A DNA stretch of 64,000 nt from Actinokineospora sp. NBRC 105648 (GTDB lineage Bacteria; Actinomycetota; Actinomycetes; Mycobacteriales; Pseudonocardiaceae), in the NCBI RefSeq assembly GCF_030269645.1, contig NZ_BSTR01000002.1, positions 186,001 to 250,000 on the forward strand, given 5' to 3'. Positions 35,793-44,143 of the stretch are shown piece after piece (positions within the stretch are counted from its first letter, which is position 1; every line of letters starts with the position of its first letter). The translations under genes and the position numbers were made by a program. The notes under the pieces are model-generated. The model was given only the letters and a program-made list of their open reading frames with translations, was not told the origin of the DNA and ran no database searches.

Positions 35793-36581
35793 GTGACCGC
35801 GCGCGCGGAGATCGCCAAGCTGGCGCGCCTGCTCGGCGACGACCCGGAACGGTTCCACTACCTGCTCGACGTCCCGGAGGCGGACCTGCGCCGGCTTCGC
35901 GAACAGGCCACCGACGTGCTCTTCGGCGCCAACCAGGCGCTGTTCGAGCGGATCGGCGCAGCGAGCAAGTTGGTGCCCGCGGCGTTGACCGCCTCGATCG
36001 CGCAGCGCTCGTTCGGGGCGCTGCTCAGCGCCCGGGTGGCGGGCGTGCTGGAACCGGCGCGCGCCGTCGACCTGGCGGGGCGGCTGTCGGTGGGCTTCCT
36101 GGCCGATGTCGCCGCCGAGCTCGACCCGCGCCGGGTGGCCGGGGTGCTGGCGGTACTGCCGGTGGCCCGGATGCTCGAGGTCGCCCGCGAGCTGGTCCGC
36201 CGCGGCGACCACATCACCATGGGGCGCTTCGTCGGCCAGTTGCCGCCCCCCGCGCTGCGCGCGACGGTCGAGACGCTGGCGGCCGAGGACCTCCTCCGGA
36301 CCGCCGTCTACAGCGAGGTCGCCGACCGCTTCGCCGAGCTGTTCGCCATGGTCGCCGACGACCGGCTCCCCGAGGTCGCCCGGGTCGTGGCCACCGCGCC
36401 CGACGACCTGGCGCACGACCTGCTGCCGCTGTTCGCCCGGCTGGACGAGCCCGGGCTCGCGCGAGTGGCCGACGCGGTGGCCGCCCTCCCCGTCGAGCAA
36501 CGGGCCCGCTTCGCCAAGCACGCCGCCGAGGCAGGTGTCCTGGGTGGACTGGGTCCGCTCTCAGCGGCCTTGAGCGCCTAG
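35793..36581 (+). CDS. Alpha-helical repeat protein, unknown (MgtE-N/FliG-like)
   Basis: 262 residues, all helix, with repeating units of the type LDPRRVAGVLAVLPV, ARMLEVARELVRRG and LPEVARVVATAPDDL. This resembles the superhelical MgtE N-terminal/FliG-like repeats. No membrane segment. It may be a scaffold or regulator; function unknown. The TAG stop is formed by a TA dinucleotide plus the first base of the MITE-like element at 36581, so the C-terminus may have been truncated or redefined by the insertion. Confidence 0.72.
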   Translation: MTARAEIAKLARLLGDDPERFHYLLDVPEADLRRLREQATDVLFGANQALFERIGAASKLVPAALTASIAQRSFGALLSARVAGVLEPARAVDLAGRLSVGFLADVAAELDPRRVAGVLAVLPVARMLEVARELVRRGDHITMGRFVGQLPPPALRATVETLAAEDLLRTAVYSEVADRFAELFAMVADDRLPEVARVVATAPDDLAHDLLPLFARLDEPGLARVADAVAALPVEQRARFAKHAAEAGVLGGLGPLSAALSA

Positions 36582-36734
36582 GCGCTGTCCGGCACGCGCT
36601 ATCCGCGCCCGCGCGGCCCCTGACCGCACGGACGGAAAACCCAAGTACGACCAGGTACGAGCGGCTTGCCGCCCGCGCGGCCAGGAACCACGCGGATCAC
36701 GAATCCGCGCACCAGACCCACCGGACAGCGCCTA
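36579..36734. mobile_element. MITE-like element with 12-bp inverted ends and TA duplication
   Basis: The perfect inverted repeats GGCGCTGTCCGG (36581-36592) and CCGGACAGCGCC (36721-36732) enclose 128 bp without a gene and are flanked on both sides by TA. This is the form left by IS630/Tc1-type transposition: TA target duplication and short terminal repeats. The TAG stops of both convergent neighbours are made of the flanking TA plus the terminal G of the element. Confidence 0.6.
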
Positions 36735-37571
36735 GCGAACCGCGAGGAGCCGAATGTCGAGCGCGGTGAGGTAGTCGCGTCCGTACGCGTCGTTCTCCAG
36801 GCCGTCCAGGAGCACTGCGGGCAGATCGGCGGCGATCTCCGGGGTGCGCGACGCCGCCGCCAAGGCCACCGTCGCCACGGTGTCGACGTCGCCGGTGAAG
36901 GCCACGCACGCGTGCAGGATCGAGCTGAGGCCGCCGCCCGCGGCCAGCGCGGTGATGGCGGCGCGCACGCTCATCACGCCCTTGGACCCGACCTTGCCCC
37001 GCCACGGCGTCGCCCAGTCACCGTCCACTTGGGCGCTGATCCACTCGGGCAACCGCGCCACCGGCCCCAGTTGGCGGTCGCAGTAGTGCACCGCCAGCGC
37101 GGCGGCCTGGGCCGAGGCGACCCCGTCGGGGGTGTCGTGGGTGATCCGCGCCTGCACGGCCGCGTGGTGCAGCACGTCCGGCACGGTGGGCAGCAGGCCG
37201 ACCGGTCCCGCGCGCATGGCCGCGCCGCTCTTGTCGCTGTCCGGTCGGATCTTGGCCAGTAGGTCGGCGCCGTCGGAGAGGCCGCGCAGCAGGTCGTAGA
37301 ACCGGGCCGCGTAGCCCGCGCGCCGGTCCCGGTGGAAGACCTCGACGAACCGGTCGGCGAGCGCTGCCGCGGTCCACGTGCCGCCGTCGGCCAACAGCTC
37401 CGCCACGGCCAAGGTCATCTGCGTGTCGTCGGTGTACTGCCCGGGCCGGATGCTCGTGTGCTTGGCGTGCTGGACGTAGCCGCGCAAGGTGTTGTGCCGC
37501 AGCACGAACTCGGATGCGGCGTACTCGAACCCGGCCCCGTAGGCGTCCCCGACCGCGAGCTCGACCAGCAT
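36732..37571 (-). CDS. ADP-ribosylglycohydrolase (DraG/ARH family)
   Basis: 279 residues. Metal-site motifs of the family are present: GDAYGAGFE near the N-terminus, YTDDTQMTLA (about 45-54) and FTGDVDTVAT near the C-terminus, in place of the usual GDTDTIA. By family it removes ADP-ribose from proteins, nucleic acids or small molecules using Mg2+. The ATG overlaps the stop of the DnaJ-NERD gene (TGATG). The stop codon is created at the edge of the MITE-like element, so the last residues may differ from the ancestral protein. Confidence 0.88.
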   Translation of the reverse strand: MLVELAVGDAYGAGFEYAASEFVLRHNTLRGYVQHAKHTSIRPGQYTDDTQMTLAVAELLADGGTWTAAALADRFVEVFHRDRRAGYAARFYDLLRGLSDGADLLAKIRPDSDKSGAAMRAGPVGLLPTVPDVLHHAAVQARITHDTPDGVASAQAAALAVHYCDRQLGPVARLPEWISAQVDGDWATPWRGKVGSKGVMSVRAAITALAAGGGLSSILHACVAFTGDVDTVATVALAAASRTPEIAADLPAVLLDGLENDAYGRDYLTALDIRLLAVR

Positions 37572-38665
37572 CAGGCTGCCGGTTCCCGGACCACCTGCGC
37601 GCGCACGGCGCGCAGCACGTGGTGGTCCACGGTGGCCACGTCGGCGGAGAGCCAGGTGCCGATGTCGTGCACGAAGGAGGTCGGGACCATCGCCGACACG
37701 TCGAGCCCGGGCGCGTCGTCGGTGGTCAGCACGCCGTCGCGGCTGGGGTAGATCAGCAGCACCCCGCGCACCTGCACCCCGGGGAGGTGCTCGGCGAAGG
37801 ACGCCACGGCGGCGAACAGGTCGGTGGAGCCGCCGCGGAAGGGGTGGTCGTTGCGCCAGAGCGAGCCGTCGTCGTCGATCTCGTAGTGGCCGGGCAGCCA
37901 GACCTTCGACTCCACCAGCACCAACCGGTGCCCGCACAGCACCGCGTGCTCCACGTCGGCGAAGACCGAACCGGGACGGGACAACCCGTGGAAGACCCGC
38001 GCGCCCGGCAACCGCGCGAGGTAGTTGACCAGCAGCTCGGCGGTGAGCCGTTCACCCACGGGCTCCTTGTCGGCGACCCCGAACACCGTGCGCTCGCCGA
38101 ACTCCGCCTGCGCCGCCCGGTGCGCGCGCGCCGCGGCGACGTACGACCGCGCCAACCGCACCGCGACCGCGATCGCCGCGGCCACGAACGCCAGCCACAC
38201 CACCAGGACCGCGGGCGGCAGCGGTGCCGGGAGCAGCAGCGGGACCAGCGCGATCAGGCCCGCCAGGGCCAACCCGGCCGCGGGCGCGTGCCCCGGCGTG
38301 CGCACGTACCCGATCCGCGGCTGGTGCTTGGTGAGGTGCCACCAGGGCAGCGACGTCGGCGGGACGTCGCAGCCGCGCGGGGTGAACGCGGGCTCGTCGC
38401 GGAACATCCGCCGCCGGGGGCGGGTCGCCGGTCGGGGCGGCGGCGCGGGTGCCTCGGCCGCGGTGCCCGCGTTGTACTCGGCGCGCCTACGCGCGTCCGA
38501 CAGCGTCTCGTAGGCCGTCTTCAGCAGCCGGAAAGTGCCCGCGGTGCCGCCCGCGTCCGGGTGCATGACCTTGGCCAGTGCGCGGAACGCCGACTTGACC
38601 TCGGCGGCGGTGGCGTCCCGGCGGACGCCGAGCAGCTCGTAGTAGTCGACGTCGTCCATCGGCAC
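37571..38665 (-). CDS. J-domain - two TM - NERD nuclease-like protein
   Basis: 364 residues. The N-terminal J-domain (about 6-65) has the HPD tripeptide (VMHPDAGG), a Pro/Arg linker follows, then two TM helices (about 130-170) and a C-terminal NERD domain (GERLTAELLVNYL, FADVEHAVL, LVLVESKVW). The Asp and E-x-K of the restriction-nuclease-like core are retained. The J-domain would recruit DnaK to the membrane and the NERD part may cut or bind nucleic acid; both are inference. GTG at 38665 is 6 nt after TACCGT; ATG at 38659 is an alternative. Middle gene of three. Confidence 0.82.
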   Translation of the reverse strand: MPMDDVDYYELLGVRRDATAAEVKSAFRALAKVMHPDAGGTAGTFRLLKTAYETLSDARRRAEYNAGTAAEAPAPPPRPATRPRRRMFRDEPAFTPRGCDVPPTSLPWWHLTKHQPRIGYVRTPGHAPAAGLALAGLIALVPLLLPAPLPPAVLVVWLAFVAAAIAVAVRLARSYVAAARAHRAAQAEFGERTVFGVADKEPVGERLTAELLVNYLARLPGARVFHGLSRPGSVFADVEHAVLCGHRLVLVESKVWLPGHYEIDDDGSLWRNDHPFRGGSTDLFAAVASFAEHLPGVQVRGVLLIYPSRDGVLTTDDAPGLDVSAMVPTSFVHDIGTWLSADVATVDHHVLRAVRAQVVREPAA

Positions 38666-38690
38666 CGGACAACGGTAGCGCCACCCATGA

Positions 38691-39839
38691 TCAACTCGGG
38701 GATCGACCCAGCAGCACCCCGGCCACCGCGCCGAGGGTGGACCAGTCGGCCTGGCCGTCGGCGAACAGCTCGCGCACCCGCCGCACCACCGGGTGGGTGA
38801 TCTCCGTCCCGGCGGCGACCGGCCCGCGCCCGCGCACCCGGTCCATCTCGGCGGCGGTGAGCCGCACCGAGAACACCGCCTGCCGGTGCGCCGACATCGT
38901 CGCCGCCTGCTGGCGGGGGACGTGCGGCACCAGCCGCGCCGGGCTGATCCGCAGGCCGGTCTCCTCCACGAGCTCCTGGGCCGCCACCTCGACCGGCGCG
39001 GCCGTCGAGGGCGCCGAACCGCCGGGCAGCTCCAGCACGAACCCGTCGCCGGTGCGCGCGGGGGAGCGGAACTCCCGCACCAGCAACACCTCGGTGTCCC
39101 ACGGGTCGTCGGCGGGCAGGTAAGCCAGCACAGATGCGATGTCCGGGCGGGACAGCACGAGCTCGTTGTCCTTCACCCGGTCCTCGGCCGCCACCCACAC
39201 GGCCACGTGCAGCGCCCAGAACACGATCCGCCCGTCGTAGCGGTGGCTCCACACCTGGCGGGCGTCGCGCAGCTCGTTGCCCGCGGCCACGAGCGCGCGG
39301 TACCAGCCGTCGAACGACGGCGTACGCCGAATGCCCAGCGGTACGAACCGCTCCCCACCCGATCTGTCCACACCGGACCCCAGGGCGGACAGTGCCGACT
39401 CGACGGTGCCCGCCAGGGTGTCCGAGGTCGGGATCCCGGCGTCGGCGGCGTAACCCCGTTGGTAGCGCACGCTCTCGGCCCCCGGCGGCGTGCCCAGCAC
39501 GACCCGGCCGCTGTCCTTCCACCGGCCGAACTCGTCGTTGGTGGTCAGCGCGGGCAGGCCGGGACCGCGGGGGATCCAGAACAGCACGACGTCGCACCGG
39601 TCGCCCCAGCGCAGCTCCCAGGTGCGCTGGTCGGTGTAGTCCGGCCACACACCGCCCGCCGGTTCCGGCACGAACACCACCAGCGTGCCCGGACCGGTCC
39701 AGCGCTCGCCGATCTCGGCCAGGGCGGCCGGGCGCCACGAGGCCACCTCGGCCGACCTCGGCGTCGGCCCGGCCAGGAACAGGCTCGCGTCCCACCGGGC
39801 GGGCGGTTCGGTCCCCGCGTGCACCACGATCATCGCCAC
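38691..39839 (-). CDS. Nucleoside 2-deoxyribosyltransferase-like - Nudix fusion
   Basis: 382 residues, two domains. The N-terminal 165 match the NDT-like family (LFLAGPTPRS, QRTWELRWGDRCDVVLFWIPR, TTNDEFGRW), which cleaves or exchanges N-glycosidic bonds. The C-terminal Nudix domain (about 235-360) has ELPGG then QELVEETGL; the box keeps the EExG metal ligands, but the usual upstream GE is TA and the R of REL is Q. Nudix enzymes of this type hydrolyse ADP-ribose. First gene of an operon with DnaJ-NERD (25-bp gap) and ARH. ATG at 39839, alternative at 39833. Confidence 0.8.
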   Translation of the reverse strand: MAMIVVHAGTEPPARWDASLFLAGPTPRSAEVASWRPAALAEIGERWTGPGTLVVFVPEPAGGVWPDYTDQRTWELRWGDRCDVVLFWIPRGPGLPALTTNDEFGRWKDSGRVVLGTPPGAESVRYQRGYAADAGIPTSDTLAGTVESALSALGSGVDRSGGERFVPLGIRRTPSFDGWYRALVAAGNELRDARQVWSHRYDGRIVFWALHVAVWVAAEDRVKDNELVLSRPDIASVLAYLPADDPWDTEVLLVREFRSPARTGDGFVLELPGGSAPSTAAPVEVAAQELVEETGLRISPARLVPHVPRQQAATMSAHRQAVFSVRLTAAEMDRVRGRGPVAAGTEITHPVVRRVRELFADGQADWSTLGAVAGVLLGRSPS

Positions 39840-39896
39840 GGGCGGCAGGCTAACCCGCCGCCCGGCTGGCCCAGCCCGCCGTGTCCTGGTGGTGCC

Positions 39897-40886
39897 CTAG
39901 CTGGTGATGTCCTTGGTGCGGAACCGCCGCGCGGCCAGCAGCCCGAACACCGCCGCGTAGGTGACCGCCGAGAACGCGCCCCTGGTCATGTTCGACCAGT
40001 CGATGTCGGTGGAGATCAGGTCCGACCAGGCGAAGCTGAAGTGCGTCGGCAGGTAGTCCCGCAGGCCACCCAGCGCGGTGATCTGGTCGAGGATCTGCGA
40101 CAGGATCGCCACCAGCACCGTGCCGCCGACCGCGCCGAGCGGCGCGTCGGTGGTGACCGAGAGGAAGATCGCCAGCCCGGCCACCCACAGCAGGTTGACC
40201 GAGATGTAGAGGACCGCGAAGAGCATCGCCAGCAGCGAGTCGGAGAACTCGATCGCGTCACCGGTCGGGCTCACCGCCTCGCCCGCGCCGTAGAACACGA
40301 CCCCCACCACCAGGGCCACGGCGGGCAAGAGCGCCAGGGCGAACAGGGACAGCAGGCCCGAGGTGAGCGCCTTCTGCCGCAACAGCCTCCCGCGCGGTAC
40401 CGGCATCGCGAGCAGGTACTTCAGGCTCGACCAGGACGCCTCCGAGGCGATCGTGTCGCCGAAGAACAGCGCCACGATCATCGGCAGCAGGAAGCTGCCC
40501 GCCGCGAACAGCACGAACACCACGAAGTTCGGCGCGCTCGCGGTCGCCAGGTCGACGAACCCGCCGGACCGGCGGCTGTTGTCGCTGGACCCGAACTCGA
40601 AGGCCGCCCACAGGATGAACGGCAGCAGCACCAGGAACCCGAGCAGCAGCTGGGTCCGCCGCCTGCGCAGCTGGCGCACCAGCTCCACCCGCAGCGGCAG
40701 CGTGCGCCGCTGGCGGAACCCGGACACCGAGCCGTCGGCGTCGTACCCGGTGTCCTCCCGGTTGGCCGCGAGCTCCATCTCGGCGATGGCCGCCGGGTCG
40801 GTGTGCACGGTGCTGACCGACTCGCCCGGCTTGAGCGGCTGACCGGTCACGACGGCTCCCTGCCTCTTGTGCCCGTTCTCGCTCAC
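39897..40886 (-). CDS. ABC-2 type transporter permease
   Basis: 329 residues with about six TM helices after a cytoplasmic N-terminus of about 75 residues that ends in RRTLPLRVELVRQL. The layout of ABC-2 permeases is clear, and the gene overlaps the stop of the ATPase gene (GTGA), so both parts are made together. An Asp/Glu-rich loop lies between helices. Substrate unknown. Confidence 0.88.
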   Translation of the reverse strand: MSENGHKRQGAVVTGQPLKPGESVSTVHTDPAAIAEMELAANREDTGYDADGSVSGFRQRRTLPLRVELVRQLRRRRTQLLLGFLVLLPFILWAAFEFGSSDNSRRSGGFVDLATASAPNFVVFVLFAAGSFLLPMIVALFFGDTIASEASWSSLKYLLAMPVPRGRLLRQKALTSGLLSLFALALLPAVALVVGVVFYGAGEAVSPTGDAIEFSDSLLAMLFAVLYISVNLLWVAGLAIFLSVTTDAPLGAVGGTVLVAILSQILDQITALGGLRDYLPTHFSFAWSDLISTDIDWSNMTRGAFSAVTYAAVFGLLAARRFRTKDITS

Positions 40887-43771
40887 GCGGAGGGCTCCTC
40901 TCCGACGAGTTGGAGGAACGCGTCTTCCAGGCGCCTGCGCGGCCCGGCCTGTTCCACGGCCACACCCGCGCGCACCAGCACGGTGAGCGCCGCCGAGCGC
41001 GGCACCCCGTCCAGGTCGGCGTGCACGAGGTCGCCCTCCACGCTCACCGCCCGCACACCGGTCACCCCGTGCAGCGCCTCGGCCGCCGCCACCGGGTCGT
41101 CCACCCGGAAGGTCGCCTCGCCGCCACCGGCGACGATGTCGTCCACCGCGCCCTCGGCGACGAGCCTGCCGCGGTGCATGACCACCACGTGGTCGCAGGT
41201 CTGCTCGACCTCGGCCAGCAGGTGGCTCGACACCACGACCGTGCGCCCGGTGGCCGCGTAGCGGCGCAGCACCTCGCGCATCTGGTGGATCTGCGGCGGG
41301 TCGAGCCCGTTGGTCGGCTCGTCGAGCACCATCAGGTCCGGGAAGCCGAGCATCGCCTGGGCGATCGCCAGCCGCTGCCGCATGCCCTGGCTGTAGGTGC
41401 GCACCTTGCGCTCCACGGCCGCGCCCAGCCCGGCGATCTCCAGCGCCTCGTCGAAGTGCGCGCGCTCGCGGGGCCGCCCGGTGGCGTCCCAGTAGAGCTC
41501 CAGGTTGGCCCGGCCGGACAGGTGCGGCAGGAAGCCCGCGCCCTCGACGAACGAGCCGATCCGGGACAGCACCGGCGCGCCGGCGCGGATCCGGTGCCCG
41601 AACACCCGGATCTGGCCCTCGGTCGGCTGGATGAGGCCCATCAGCATCCGCAGCGTGGTGGTCTTGCCCGCGCCGTTGGGCCCGAGCAGGCCGAGCACCT
41701 GGCCGCGCCCGACGCGGAAGGACAGGTCGTTGACCGCCTTGAGCCCGCCCGGGTAGGACTTCGACAGGTTCTCGATCACCAGCGGCACCTCGGCCAGCGC
41801 CGGGTCCGCGTCGTCCTGGCGCCTGCGGCGCAGCGCGCCCCAGAGGACCGCCAGGGCCACCAGACCAAGGACCACCGCGATGCCGACCAGCGGCGCCAGC
41901 GGCGGCCCGGTGCTCGACCGGGTGCCCGGCACGACCGGCACCGACAGCGGGCTGCCCCCGGCGAGGGAGATCTTGTAGGCCGCCGCCTGGGTGGGCGTCG
42001 CGTACGCCTGGTCGGTGGTCGAGACCACCAGCTCCACCCGGTGGTCGGCCTCGATCGGCCGGACGATCCCGGGCAGCGCCACGGTGAGTTCCACCGCGCT
42101 GCCGTCGGCCGGGAGCGCGGGAGTGCGCAGCGCGGACACCGCCGACCCGGGCAACGTGCGCACGCCGTCCGGCCCGACGTCGTAGAGCTTGGCGAAGAGC
42201 ACCGCGCCGTCCGGGGCGGCCCCCTGCGCGCTCGCCACCCGCAGCCGCGCCGTGCTCGCGCCCGCGATGAGCAGCTGACCGGTCATCGTCGGGCTGCTGA
42301 ACCGCGCGGCCTGGCCGGGCAGGTCGATCGAGATGCGGCCCGCCAGCCGGGCCGAACCGCTGATCACCGAGCCGAGCCCGGGCATGCTGCTGATCGAGGC
42401 CGGGTTGCCGCCGGGCGGGTTGACCACCGTCTGCTCACCGCCGGTGAGCGCCAGGGGCCGCCGCTCGGTCGCGGCACCACCGCTGAGACCTGGGTAGGCG
42501 CCGGTGCTGACGGTGCGCACCGAAGGCGCGCCCTGGGCCCGCAGCGCCCCCTGCACGGCGTAGGTGAACCCGGCCCGCGTCGCGCCCCGGCGCTCCGGGT
42601 CGAGCGTGTCGCGGAACCAGTCGGCGATCTCGCCGCGCAGCTCCGGGCCGGGCTTGCCACCGTCGTGGCCGCCGGTGTACCAGACGACCTTGACCTTTCC
42701 GCCCGCCGCGCTGATCTGCCGCGCGTTGGCGTCGGCCTGGTCCAGGCCGAAGAGCGTGTCCTGCTCACCCTGCACGAGCATCGTCGGCTGGGTGATCTTT
42801 CCGGTCACCGACGCCGGCGACACCCGGCGCAGCAGGTCCGCGGTCGCCTGGTCGGCGCGCCCGGTGGTGGCCACCTGCGAGTAGGCGCGGCAGACCTCGG
42901 CGGTGAACCGGCCGCACGGGTCGCCGCTCGCCTGCGGCCTGCCCCCGCTACCCGCGCCGGAACCGCCCGCGGCTCCGGTGTCCACCGCGGTCCCGCCGGT
43001 CGCGCCCGCGCTCGAGTCGTCCTCGGAGCCGGGTTCGGTCGCGTCGCCGGTCGGGTTCGCCAACCCGGCCGCGCCCATGCCCGCGGCGAAGAAGATGCCC
43101 GCCCACGACCGCTTGAACACCCCGTCCTGGGCGTACGGGTTGGGCGCCGCCGTGCCGGGCGCCGTGTCACCGGCCGCGGTGCTCGGGGCCGCCGAGTTCG
43201 GGATCAGCGCCTGGCCCAGGTCGTTGTAGGTGATCACCGGGGCGAGCGCGTCGACCCGCTTGTCGGTGCCCGCGAGCAGCAGCGACAGCGCGCCGCCGTA
43301 CGAGCCGCCGGTCACTCCCACCCGGGGGTCGCCGGGTCCGTCGAGGGCGACCTCGGGCCGGGTGGCGAGCCAGTCGACCAGCGCGCGGGCGTCGGCCACC
43401 TCGAAGTCCGGGTCGTTCAGCGAGATCTTGCCCTCGCTGCGGCCGAACCCGCGCGCGGACCAGGCCAGTGCCACGAAACCGCGTTGGGCCAGCTCACGGG
43501 CGTCGGAGTCGACGCTCTCCTTGCTCCCGCCGAACCCGTGCGCCACCAGCACCGCGGGCGCGGGGGTCCGCTCCGGCAGGTACAGGGTGGTGTCGACCTT
43601 GATGGGCTGGTCGCGGCCGGGGCCGCTGAGCAGGTCGAGGAAGGCGTCGGAACTGGTGACCCGGGGCGGCTCGGAACCGCTGTTGAGCCAGGTCAGACCA
43701 GCGGCCGCGACGGCCACCACGACCAGCGCGGTGACGACCTGGCGCGGTCGGGGTCTTGGGATCGAGGGCAC
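40883..43771 (-). CDS. Exported alpha/beta-hydrolase fused to an ABC transporter ATPase
   Basis: 962 residues. An N-terminal TM helix (about 12-30) is followed by an exported S15/X-Pro-dipeptidyl-peptidase-like hydrolase with VAHGFGGSKES, nucleophile GGSYGGAL and His in TGGHDGGKPG, a low-complexity Gly/Ser/Ala insert and a C-terminal beta domain. After a second TM helix (about 630-655) comes a full ABC ATPase: GPNGAGKTT, YSQGMRQR, LMVLDEPTNGLD, VSSHLLAEV. One chain therefore works on both sides of the membrane. GTG at 43771 is 6 nt after TACGGT; an upstream start at 43828 is unlikely. Confidence 0.88.
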   Translation of the reverse strand: MPSIPRPRPRQVVTALVVVAVAAAGLTWLNSGSEPPRVTSSDAFLDLLSGPGRDQPIKVDTTLYLPERTPAPAVLVAHGFGGSKESVDSDARELAQRGFVALAWSARGFGRSEGKISLNDPDFEVADARALVDWLATRPEVALDGPGDPRVGVTGGSYGGALSLLLAGTDKRVDALAPVITYNDLGQALIPNSAAPSTAAGDTAPGTAAPNPYAQDGVFKRSWAGIFFAAGMGAAGLANPTGDATEPGSEDDSSAGATGGTAVDTGAAGGSGAGSGGRPQASGDPCGRFTAEVCRAYSQVATTGRADQATADLLRRVSPASVTGKITQPTMLVQGEQDTLFGLDQADANARQISAAGGKVKVVWYTGGHDGGKPGPELRGEIADWFRDTLDPERRGATRAGFTYAVQGALRAQGAPSVRTVSTGAYPGLSGGAATERRPLALTGGEQTVVNPPGGNPASISSMPGLGSVISGSARLAGRISIDLPGQAARFSSPTMTGQLLIAGASTARLRVASAQGAAPDGAVLFAKLYDVGPDGVRTLPGSAVSALRTPALPADGSAVELTVALPGIVRPIEADHRVELVVSTTDQAYATPTQAAAYKISLAGGSPLSVPVVPGTRSSTGPPLAPLVGIAVVLGLVALAVLWGALRRRRQDDADPALAEVPLVIENLSKSYPGGLKAVNDLSFRVGRGQVLGLLGPNGAGKTTTLRMLMGLIQPTEGQIRVFGHRIRAGAPVLSRIGSFVEGAGFLPHLSGRANLELYWDATGRPRERAHFDEALEIAGLGAAVERKVRTYSQGMRQRLAIAQAMLGFPDLMVLDEPTNGLDPPQIHQMREVLRRYAATGRTVVVSSHLLAEVEQTCDHVVVMHRGRLVAEGAVDDIVAGGGEATFRVDDPVAAAEALHGVTGVRAVSVEGDLVHADLDGVPRSAALTVLVRAGVAVEQAGPRRRLEDAFLQLVGEEPSA

Positions 43772-44012
43772 ACCTGGACCGTATTGGAGACTTCCTGAGA
43801 GTGCTCCCAGTACCACCGGCAGTACCACCGGCCTGCCCCTGACGGGTGATGTCGGCTACACCGTCGCCGCTGGTCACGACGTGTCCAGGAACTGTCCCCC
43901 GCAGGTCAGGACCGCCGGGTGGGCGAGAGTCCGGCCAGGTCCGGACCGGTCCACCGAGGCCCCCGACTGGTGCCCGGCGGCCGGACAGGGAAGAATCGGA
44001 CAAAGAACATGT

Positions 44013-44135
44013 CGGAGGGGAGTATTCCTTCGCACCGGTGTCGTCAGCACGGACCCCCGGGTCCCGGGGCCGGTGGCCGAGCGCAGCCCGGCGGAAGAGA
44101 CCTCCGGTCGTCGGCGCTTGTCCGTACACCGGAGG
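44013..44135 (+). promoter_or_regulatory. yybP-ykoY (Mn2+) riboswitch controlling terC
   Basis: The P1 stem pairs CGGAGG (44013-44018) with CCTCCG (44101-44106). The conserved L1 GGAGTA follows the 5' strand and AGAGA precedes the 3' strand, as in yybP-ykoY RNAs. The same 3' strand, CCTCCGGT (44101-44108), can instead pair with ACCGGAGG (44128-44135), which contains the Shine-Dalgarno of terC 8 nt before the ATG. Mn2+ binding would stabilise P1 and free the ribosome site, making a translational ON switch. TerC genes are a classic target. The interior (44025-44095) is GC-rich and not fully modelled. Confidence 0.75.
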
Positions 44136-44143
44136 TCTGATCA

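Noticed and set aside
40910-43798. 962-codon plus-strand frame
   Set aside because: Mirror of the ABC-hydrolase fusion gene on the opposite strand; His/Arg/Gly-rich with no motif.
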